DNA of 64,000 bases from Bradysia coprophila (taxonomy: Eukaryota > Arthropoda > Insecta > Diptera > Sciaridae), in NCBI RefSeq assembly GCF_014529535.1, contig NW_023503372.1, positions 3,824,988-3,888,987 of the forward strand, given 5' to 3'. Made by a program: the position numbers and the translations under genes. Below, one piece after another: positions 47,391-56,930 of this stretch. Numbering within the stretch: the stretch's first letter is position 1; each line of letters begins with the position of its first letter. The notes beneath the pieces are model-generated. The model saw nothing but the letters and a program-made list of their open reading frames with translations, was not told where the DNA came from and made no database searches.

Positions 47391-49844
47391 TTATTGAGGC
47401 TTTAAGTTATGAGATTTTAAGCAAGTTAAATTCAAGCGAGAGTGGCGAATTTTTTGAAAATGATGTACAATCAATTCAACCAAAAAAACAACCGTTGCAA
47501 TCATCAAGCACGACCAATACATTAATAAGTAAAAATAGATTTGATCGAAGCTTATTGGTCCATAGGCATCGGCTTGTATCCCTTCACTTTTCGTTCGAAT
47601 TTTCTGCAGATAAGATGCGTATGAAGTATAGAACTTGTTTAGTCCACTTTCCACGAGCGATTGCATCAGTTTTTCAAATGTAGTAGCCAATTTTTGCGGC
47701 AATACATCGTACACCGTTACGAAGACTGGAATATCTACCTCACCTGTAAGATGAGTTGCGTTCGGTTTATCTTTACATTCATCAATTCAAGTGAAATTAT
47801 ACCAAAAAATAAGAGTTCGTTTTCGTAACCGGTGTGACCGAATCGACCTGTCGATTCCGTTATAACGAATGCTCTTGAATTATTTTCATCGATACGATCA
47901 GTGGTAAAGTTGACTTTGGGTCCCAATTTTTTCCTTCAATTGGAAAATGGTTTTACTACCTGGTGTATGCGAAAGTTGACCATTATATAGCAATTTGTCC
48001 CATGCGAAAATGATCCATTACATATAGGCCACATTTCGGCTCATTTCTTCATTTTACTATGTAGAAACCAACTTTCGTATGGGACAGGTAGTAAACCAGG
48101 AGTACATTGGATACTGTCCGTAAAAATAAAAGTCTCAAAGGTTCGAAAAGAGACGTCTCACGTCTCACAATACAAAGGATTGTTACGTACTTCGGAAACA
48201 ACTTTGTGATAATGTCAACCTCACTCTTGCTTCGGTAACTGTTTTTCGACAAGTGTAATTGTAAACCTAGCCTTCGGCTCGGATATGCAAACTCTGAGTT
48301 TGCTTTTATCAAAAAGTTGTTACATCTCATGAAATCAATTCCTTCCGCAGCATCCAATGTAACCTACTATTCCAGAGAGACAGCAAAAAAATTGTTCAGA
48401 TCTTACGAACCAAATCATGTCTTCAACAGTTGTTCGCCTCTCAAGTAAATTGAAATCGGTCACCCTCACTGGAGTATTGAATTCAACCATTTCTTCCAGA
48501 GAATCCATGCGATTTTCTTTGCCAAACGAAAATGTGTAGAACAGGAAATTATCAACGCAAATTGTGTTCAATAGAAATGCACCGAAAAGTAAGATGACAA
48601 AGAACGCCCTCTCCCATTTATGATGATATTCAATATTACCGCCACCAATCACTGCGATTAATACATCAAAGAAAACGGATACAATGCCGTCACCAGGCAA
48701 ATTCGCTTTTCGACGAATGAAAGTCAACACCGCAACGGAAACGGTAATGAGCGCACAGAATATGCATGCAGTTTCCAATATCATCATGAAGATTTGTTGA
48801 ACATTTGAACGATTGAAATCGTCGCCGTAAATAAATTCGAAAAAAATCTTGGTTCTGAAAGGCGAATCGATTGACTCAGTGGTAGGTTTAGGAATCCTTA
48901 AGCTATGGAATTGATATACGAATGTTCTGAGACTTATTGCATCTAAGCAAAATATGGTCAAATTTTCCAATTCTTCGAGAAACGGACGATTGCTAAATTA
49001 GAACACTCTCGTTAAATATTTTACGTAAAATGATTTCGATACGCTCTCCTCACCTGACCTTTACAAATGTCGAATCGAAAGAGATTTCATCGTAAACTGG
49101 CTGTGGTATACGTCGGTAGGTGAAAAATAGTTCATTACCAGACGGATCACATTGATATCGTAGCGTTTTTAAGACGCTCATGTTCATTTGTCTGAAGAAA
49201 AAGTTTGCCAAGAAGTAGTTGCGATAGTAATGTCCATTACCTTCTCTGCTTTTCCAATCATAGCAAAACGATTCAATGAGAAATATGCCCAGCTCACGCA
49301 TCCTTTCTCTTTCCCCGAATGTCATTTCGAAAGCAGCATAAGGTGTTAATGCATTCAATTGACTATCGTTAAAATAAATACTCTTAGTCGTATCATATCC
49401 CCCTATAAGTAAGAACAACTGGACTGTGTCATTCGTTGTATTATGAACTATAGCCAGGGAACTTCTTCTAGTAACTAGCGTTTCCGTCTGGTCGATGGGC
49501 TGGTGAAAGTTTGAACCGAAAACGAAAATTGAATAGTAAGCAATGAATGATTGCACCAAATCGATTTCATCAAAATATTGTTCAGGTTCGATAACAAACA
49601 ATTGAAGCGTTTCGTAACCATTACGATCAACATGGAAGTCATATGGTTTCGGTTTATGCAGGTCGCTGATTATCCAACTCACATTAGGACATTGAAGATT
49701 GATTTCTTGTAATACCCGGTAGTCCGTAATGTTGGGGTCATGAATGAAATAAATTTGTCTGAAATTCCCGCCGAGAAATAAATGGCAAATTACAATGGCC
49801 AAATTTTGGAATTTTTTTTTCGTTATTAGGTTTGCCACAGCCAT
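47391..49844 (-). CDS. Divergent ionotropic receptor (chemosensory), four exons
   Basis: Exons 49844-49054, 48992-48407, 48363-48174 and 47743-47391 stay in frame and give 639 aa. The start is the first ATG (MAVANLITKKKFQNL), followed by a hydrophobic LAIVICHLFLGG signal. Membrane segments are IFMMILETACIFCALITVSV, AFFVILLFGAFLLNTICV and LLMYWSCLMIATVVFLVEL, in the family order. Lobe-2 sequence DVLPQKLATTFEKLMQSLVE, SGLNKF aligns with PFTERVNEIIHRLQGAGLFE of the neighbour. Two points are weak: the second intron is only 43 bases (GTAAGA ... TAG), which could instead be a frameshift, and the third donor (GTATTG) is non-ideal. The third intron (430 bases) contains a MITE. If the small intron is not spliced, this is a pseudogene. 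Confidence 0.8.
47949..48097. mobile_element. MITE inside the third receptor intron
   Basis: GGTTTTACTACCTG and CGAAAGTTG on the left are complemented by CAACTTTCG and CAGGTAGTAAACC on the right. The 149-bp inverted-repeat unit accounts for about one third of the intron. Confidence 0.6.
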
Positions 49845-52636
49845 ATTGTGTCTTTTCCCAGTTTCCACGCAACTGTCCTCTGATTGCAATATTTCCTATC
49901 TCAATGTTCAATCTCATTGCATTTATGTAACGTTCATAAATTAAAAACCGACTGCACAGAGACTTTCTTCATCAAATATTTATTCATTCATTCATTTAGA
50001 CTACATTCCCATGACAGTACAATGTTACGATAGCCTAATTAATGTTTAATTGATATATTGTCTTATCGAATGTTTGTAGACCCGTACGAAGTACAAGATC
50101 TTATGGATTTGCGTTATACTTTGTAGAGACGAGGTGGGAGGAAGAGGATGGCTTCGGATATTAAAGTTGGACCCTGTACTTTGTGTAGGTCGATGAAGAT
50201 TGCTGGCAATTTTGAAGAAATGTAACTTAGATTTTGAAAGGTAAATTCTTGGACTAAGGAGTGAGACTATGAAGAAAAGAGGAGATGAATAAAAGACGAG
50301 GCGAAGAAAGAAGAAATTGTACAAATCCATTAGCAAATGTAATAAAAAAAAACCCGAAATAACAGAAAGAAAGAAGTTCGGGGTTTCTGCACGAAATAAC
50401 ACTACTCAGCATAACAAGGTCGAAGCAAATTGCAAAGTTGACTGACAAAATTTCTCGGAGTTAAATAAACGTACTTCGAGAGTGAAATATAATTTTTGTG
50501 TCATTCTGAATTGTAGGTGATCAAGAAAGTACTGTTCAAATTGTTCTTCAGACATTTTAATTTTACTGATAGTAGAGAAGAGACGAGTCATTTGTATTAT
50601 CGAAGCAAAGCATTTCGCGTACAACAATAATGACATAAGTTGGGTACTGAATCTTATATCATTGGCGTACAAAGCAATCGCAGTTATCCTTACAGAAACG
50701 GCTAGCCATCTGTTATCGTCAGTAATAGAAAAAAATGGACGATAACCGCTTGTAAATGTGGTCATAAATAGTTAAATGAATGCTAAAACAATTGAAGTAA
50801 AAGATTTCATGTTAAACTTTTGGTGATAATTTGGACAAATGACTAGGAAAATTCAGCGATTATGTCGTAAAGGACTTGCAGGCTTCCTGGCCATCCGCAA
50901 AAATTTTGAAAGTAGGATGAGGAACAATACCGTCATATCGGGATCATTTCGATGACTTCGATTGACTTTCTAATGATACCTGTCAACTACCGAACAAAAT
51001 ATGAAATTCCCTCACGAATTCGCCTTTTTAAGGTTTTCGGGCGTTTTACTGGAGAAAAGCTAGCTGGTAAATTTTAAGGGAAAGGATCTTTTTATTTGTT
51101 GTATTATAGATAGCCCGTCTGGTCCTCCCTCACGCATTCCTATTCGAATAGACAGAGTTGTAAGGCACTTAATGAGTCGAATATCATGTTTCCAATGGCA
51201 GTCTTCTCATTGAACCCAGAACATTTTTAAAATAATTTGAGACTAAGGAAGCAAATGGGGGGACTAAGAAAACTTGGTACGCAGACACATTTTTCTCGAA
51301 AATCTAGTTGAGCTGTACTGTGCCAGTTTAGATGAAGGGCGTTCTACCACAGTTTTCCAATAACATCATCATCTCATTCCACTGTTTGCTCCCAACATTG
51401 CAATATCTTCTGTGTTAAGAATCGTTCAAGTAATTTCAGAAATCTTGCCTGACCTAGATTGGCATCGGGGAATCTGGCACACACATCCTAGAGGTGAATC
51501 TGGCACAGAATCAATTTGTATGGTGTGCCAGATTACCCCACTCCCCTAGATTCTCTATGAGCTTGCCTATTCAAGCACACCTCTCACGACTTTGTTATGT
51601 CACGATTTGTCCATTTTCTTCGAAAGTAAATTTGAAATTTTTGGTCATGATCGGGAGAACTTACTGACTTACATCGTCTGAATGGAGACCTGGACCTCCA
51701 ACGCCCTACTTACATTTAAAAGCTACATTATTCAGCTATTAACTCCAGTCAATATGTAATGGTTACCACCTCAGCATGTCAGAGAAATAATTCAGCGAAA
51801 ATCTTAATCGATCTAGAGGCATCGCTCGGGAAAAACGTATTCAAACAAGAAAGTTTTTTTTTTCATAAAATATTCTCCGGACTCCGGACCGTCCTGAATG
51901 CAATCAGGGTTCAGGCGTTTTCAAATAAAATGAAATGTAAAATTCGACCCACCCTATTTCATGTATCCTCCACAAAAGATTCCAAAAACAAATAACTACC
52001 ACAACAGCGTTTGATATATTTTTATGATGAAACCGAGTTAGGTTTAATTTCAGTTCAGACTTATATTTGAACAACTTAAGTAATGAGCTCCAACATTCAA
52101 TAAAAGAATATCATGTATCACCACGATGATGCCACAAAATATGTCTAAAATGAGATCTGTCTATCTTGCAATGATAAAGCAAACCATCCTCTGTACGTGG
52201 TTGTATATAACTTAGCACATTCAAAAATTCATATTTACTTCTACTTGAAAGGATAAATGGACCAACCATATGAGAATGAGAAGAGTATTGTCATCGCCGC
52301 AGAGACGCGCAAGTTGAATAATTTGGATGCGTGAAAACGACAACTAGTCGTAGTTTATATTTGCAAGACTATATACGTGTGCAGTCTCCGACGACCGACA
52401 GTGATAAAAAAGTGTATTTTGTTTATTGAAAAGTTTCCATATTTTCTGCACGAAAAGAAAATTGCATAATTGTGTAACTGCATCTCGGCCGACCGAATCA
52501 CACATTCGATTGCAACAATTTGTGTTACTCAGCATTTTCAGCTGAACTAAATCTTGTCGCTATAAATAAGTCGTTTGTTCCACAGAGCACGGTAGAAATT
52601 CGCAAATTTAAACTTGAAAATAAAATCGAAACAAAA
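49845..52636. other. Spacer with repeat fragments
   Basis: A left end of the GACCCGTACGAA element lies at 50079-50090, followed by a diverged interior. A hairpin of GGGAATCTGGCACAC / GTGTGCCAGATTACCCC lies at 51469-51537. One possible exon at 50406-50765 is listed separately. The last 250 bases probably include the promoter and leader of the small gene at 52637. Confidence 0.45.
50406..50765 (-). CDS. Possible exon of unknown gene (119 codons)
   Basis: This open frame starts with ATG at 50765 and has a reasonably protein-like composition, especially KMSEEQFEQYFLDHLQFRMT. A usable donor GTACGT occurs in frame after FTLE, so it could be a first exon. I recognise no family, and no following exon was found. 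It may equally be chance in A+T-rich DNA. Confidence 0.2.
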   Translation of the reverse strand: MTTFTSGYRPFFSITDDNRWLAVSVRITAIALYANDIRFSTQLMSLLLYAKCFASIIQMTRLFSTISKIKMSEEQFEQYFLDHLQFRMTQKLYFTLEVRLFNSEKFCQSTLQFASTLLC

Positions 52637-52903
52637 ATGGATACACCATCACAACCGATGCCAGAGCAGCAATCAAATGAAAATGCAGAATGCGGAAGCG
52701 GCGATATCGAGCGACAAAAACTGAATTATTTGGAACAGATTGCCAAACAAACGGAAAAAACACATCAGATCCAAATGCAGATGCTGAACTCAATGGAGAA
52801 AACAAACAATCGTTTGCATATTATTGTCGAAAATCAACGGCTAGAGCGTCAAAATCATGACCGTATGATTGAACTACTGTATCGAATTGCCTACAATAAA
52901 TAA
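52637..52903 (+). CDS. Small charged coiled-coil protein, unknown function
   Basis: An 88-aa single-exon frame with ATG in a good context (ACAAAAATGG). It has a Pro/Gln/Glu-rich start (residues 1-22), then a continuous helix-forming region from about 24 to 84 rich in Q, E, K and M (EQIAKQTEKTHQIQMQM, NRLHIIVENQRLERQNHD) with heptad-like leucines and isoleucines. There is no signal peptide or membrane segment. Low-hydrophobicity, helical composition suggests an oligomerising adaptor or a partner of a DNA-binding protein, but that is a guess. The stop overlaps an AATAAA (52896-52901). It may be the last exon of a longer gene: a TTTTCAG acceptor-like site lies about 95 bases upstream. Confidence 0.5.
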   Translation: MDTPSQPMPEQQSNENAECGSGDIERQKLNYLEQIAKQTEKTHQIQMQMLNSMEKTNNRLHIIVENQRLERQNHDRMIELLYRIAYNK

Positions 52904-55900
52904 AGAGAAAACGACAAAGGCCGTTGTCATTTCTATCGAATGAATGAAAACCTTTTCCACCGAAGGCCAATCATACAGTATCGACGAAACGAAAAGTTTT
53001 TTTTTCTTTTCTTTCGGAAAAGCTTTAGGCCTTTCAATAAGTAAATATTAATGTCCGTGTCCGTGATTAAATGTGTAAATCTTTTCAGTCTTTTTCAATG
53101 TGTAATGTCCATAAAAAATATCGATTCATTTTATCCAAGTAAACATAAACATCGCACAATGCAAGAACGAAAAATCAATACCCAAACGTTCAGCACATTA
53201 TGTTGTTCAGCGTGTTGCAGAACGAAAACAAAATGTATGTACAGTGCTCTGAGCGACAGGAAAATTTAGCACACAGACTGTAAAGGAAATGGAAAAGAGC
53301 TGAACGTGAAAATCATACATCAGCTGATTTATGCGCAAAAGTGTTTGTTTTTAATAACCCTGATCTACATGTTGTAGTGTTTATTAATCCCTTAATGTTC
53401 TACATTTTACAAAGTTAAAATTTCTATAAAGTAACTGAAGTTAGCAGTCGGAATTTATTTATTTACTGTTTTGTCATTCAATAGATGGAAAAGCCTTGGA
53501 TTGAGTATAATTGCTGATGCAAAAAACAACTATTTTTATAAAAATGATTTGACGATATATATTACACATTCTAAAGTACAATCTATACATAGGGGGAGGA
53601 CCAAACGAACAGAAATCATTTTACGTGTCCCTTTAATATCCTCAACCAACGCGCTGCAAGTATGAGTGGTCGTAGTGATAGCTGTCAAACAGAGTACTGT
53701 TTTCTTTTTTTCTTTCCATTTTTCCACTCATGCTTGAAGAGCGTTGCCTCAACACTATTTACAATGATCCTAACAACAAAACGAAATCTGTATTTTGATG
53801 AAATTTTTAGTTTTTCCAAGATATTGTGAAGCATCGTCACTGTTAAACGATGTTCAATCTAGATGAATAGAGTTTTGTTTTTATACGAAATGTATCGAGA
53901 GGTTACTTATTGGTGGTAAAGTCGAGTGTTCCCGCCGCTCACCCTCATTCTTACTCCATTTGCCTTTTTGTAAAACTACTTGTAGTCGTGTGTTTTTGCC
54001 TGAGTAAGAAATCTCTCGAAATTCGTCTTTTTTTAATTGAAATTTTTAAATTTTAACGAAAAATGATTTCAGGAGAACTTATATAAATTGAAGAATGAAC
54101 TAAAAACTCTACGAATAACGACAGTAGATTGATTCTAAAATACGTTTGTAATCTTAAATTTTTATCTATAAACTAAACGAAAACGAATAAATTCGCAAAT
54201 GTAATCGAAATGAGCGTATTCGAACAGTCTATATTTAAAAGTAAAAACTAATGAATTAAGCTGTTTTTAACAAAGAAAATTTCAATGTATGAGGAAGAGA
54301 AAAGGTGCTACAAATAATATAAAAAAAACTATTAAAGTAAATAACACAAGAAACGTATTTTTATTATATCAACCAATCTACTAACCACTCAGGACTCAGT
54401 GGAAACCATTGGACCAAGAAACGATATATGTTTAAAAAGAAACGTTTTTTTTTTTAATTAAATTGAACAGCTGCAGATATTCATAGAAAATCCGTTATCA
54501 GCCAAAACAATATCCTTGGAAAATCCCTAAAATTTTACAAAAAAAAATCCTCAAATTTGTAGAAAATCTAGAAAATGCTTAAAAATGATAAGAAAATTAA
54601 ATAAAAAGAAGAAAATCTATAAAAAATGGAAAAAATCCATCCAGAATCAGTAAAATATCCTCTGAAAATCCTTCTAAAATAGAAAAGTCCTCAAAAAACC
54701 TCAAAGGATTGTCTTTTTGAAATACCTCGAAAATCCCTAGAGATTGCTTTTTTTGAAAATTCTTTGTCAACGTTTACAAATATCTGCCACTCGCTCGGCT
54801 AATGGTATTGTGGCTATGTATATCATCAACGCGAATTTTGTTACTTCGTTTGATCTACAATTGCTAAAAGTTTCCTATGTGTAGAATGTATTAAAAACAA
54901 TTCAAAGACAACCTACACACAGTGCATTTCTACGTTAACATCATCTATGCGCGCACACAACACGTATGAATGAAGTAAAGACATTGTTAAAAATGTGTTT
55001 TTATTGTTTATCATACAATATATGTGTGTTAGCAGATCCAACTGGTGATATTCAGCTGGTGCTCATTCTGCACATAGGAAACTTTTAACAATTGTAAGTG
55101 ATTTTTAACAGATTGACACAAGATCTGTTACTTCAGTACTATTAATATACATTTTGGAACAGGAGGAAAAGGTTATTCTGAACTCTTATTTTTGTCGTCG
55201 CTATTTATAACAGATGACTAATGCTAAAGTAGTTCTCGCGACAAAATACTTTTGTTGGTTAGGAAGATCGAGAATTTCACTTATAATATTAGTTGACCAG
55301 TGTCGTGTGTTCATCTTTAGAAAGCACAATTTTAGATTGATCAGAGTTTCTAAAGCCATCGACTGTCCCAGTCAATTAAGTGCTTCGCAGTCTATGATAT
55401 TTTGGCGTGAAATTAATTTGAATTCGCTGACGGATTTTTAAATTTTGTGGCAAAATATCATAGACTGGGAAGCACTTAATTGACTGGTCAACTCATAATA
55501 TTATAAGTGAAATTCACAATCTCACTAATACGAATGTCGGATATTTGTAAATATCCTTGACAAAGGATTTACAAATAGAAAATCCTCAAAGGGTTTTCTG
55601 TGATTGTAGGAGGATTTTCTTTGGTATTTTTGCTGGATTTCAAGGATTTGCTTCGATATTTAGGATTTTTTTCCCCAAGTATTGAGGCTTTTCGTGGATT
55701 TCCAAAGAATATGTTTTCTTTTCTGATAAGTTTTCTTTGAGGATTTTCTGATGGATCGATTTTTTGTTTCAATTTAATTGTCGAAGGATTTTCCAAGGAA
55801 TTTCTTTTAGGATTTTCTAGTTTAGCGGCACCTCGGTGTAACATACCCTCTCATCTACGTTCAAGCGTTAAAGAACTTTGGTGGAACGTTTGTCTAAGTT

Positions 55901-56325
55901 TTCAAATTATAATACAAGTACCTGATGGTGACGGTATTAAAACTAAGTTCCTGGAATCGGATCACTTATTTGAGACCCATCATTTTTCCAAGTGCTGGCG
56001 GAAAGCTGCTCTTTTATCGTCAGGTCGTTTTGAATCGAAACCAATAAATTTATTAATAACGATTCAGGCCAACTGATTTCTTATCAACAAATACTTTGAC
56101 GAAAAGAAGTACTAGATCCCGTAATTATACTAAAGATTATTGTCGTGGAGTGTGAAATGTGAGTCAATACAATTCTAGTAAAATTTGAATCATTCTCGAA
56201 AAAATGTTCTAAAAAGGGAAAACAATGATTCCTAGCAAACTAAAAGAAGTTCAAACAGACCAAAAGTTCTGTCAACCACCCTCGTAATAAAAAATAAAAA
56301 TAAAAGAAAGATGATTAGAACTCAC
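52904..56325. other. Spacer, low-complexity tracts and a foldback repeat
   Basis: A/T-rich tracts dominated by AAAATCC/GAAAATC (54500-54760) and its complement GGATTTTC (55560-55830) flank a long inverted repeat at 55265-55533. In that repeat AATTTCACTTATAATATTAG, GTTGACCAGT and GTCTATGATATTTTG recur as complements, with an extra 60 bases in the left arm. I see no gene. If the split RhoGEF model is right, all of this lies in its giant intron. Confidence 0.45.
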
Positions 56326-56653
56326 CTGATACGCTCGCGGTACAAATCCAGTGTATGTCTCATAGACCTGCAACGAATTGTAGTCGAGGGCTGTTCGGAA
56401 CACATTACAAATCAGTCCAATGTCTTGATCACATTTATTCAAATCCGGATAGATCTGTTCACGATGAAGTCGTAGAATTTCACTCGTCACTTGCATGTAC
56501 GTTCTGATTTGGAATTTTATATCGTCGGACAATTCGGCCAATTCAACTTTAACGAATTGGGACAATAAATAGATGTAGTGCTTCTCGTAGGTCAATAAAT
56601 TTTCCGTTGTTTTTTGATTATTGCTATTGCTATCCTCTTGCCGTTGCTGTTCT
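56326..56653 (-). CDS. DH N-terminal exon of a third RhoGEF
   Basis: This 328-base exon, between TTTACAG and GTGAGT, encodes 109 residues. ENLLTYEKHYIYLLSQF is the opening DH helix (compare LIENEKTYIDKL in the neighbour), LRLHREQIYPDLNKCD matches IRDFHEQTFYPSLLACN, and it ends VYETYTGFVPRAYQ. Entry phase is 2 and exit phase 0. No first exon was found in the 280 bases up to the neighbouring gene, and no DH second half follows until 41465, which begins in phase 0 with exactly the missing part. Entry phase also fits the exon ending at 58768 (NVTER joined to EQQRQED). So it may be the second cassette of one long gene. It is not a terminal exon of the 56931 model, because the exit phase there (1) does not match. 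Confidence 0.7.
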
Positions 56654-56930
56654 CTGTAAAATGGGAGAACAAGGACAAATTGATAACCACTTTCATTTTA
56701 CGAGCAGCTGTTTGTTTACACTGATTAATGAAGAGTACAATTATGATCCCACAACCGTGTAATATTTCATGAAGGTAAGTATGCTGTTACGTAATAGGGT
56801 TAATACACATTCACTATCTCACATAAATACAGTGTCTGTGCGGTGTGTTACTATATAGCTAACTGGAATTTCTTTCATTAAGGGACAAAACAATGACGAC
56901 ACACAAAACTAGACTCTAAATTGAAAATAT

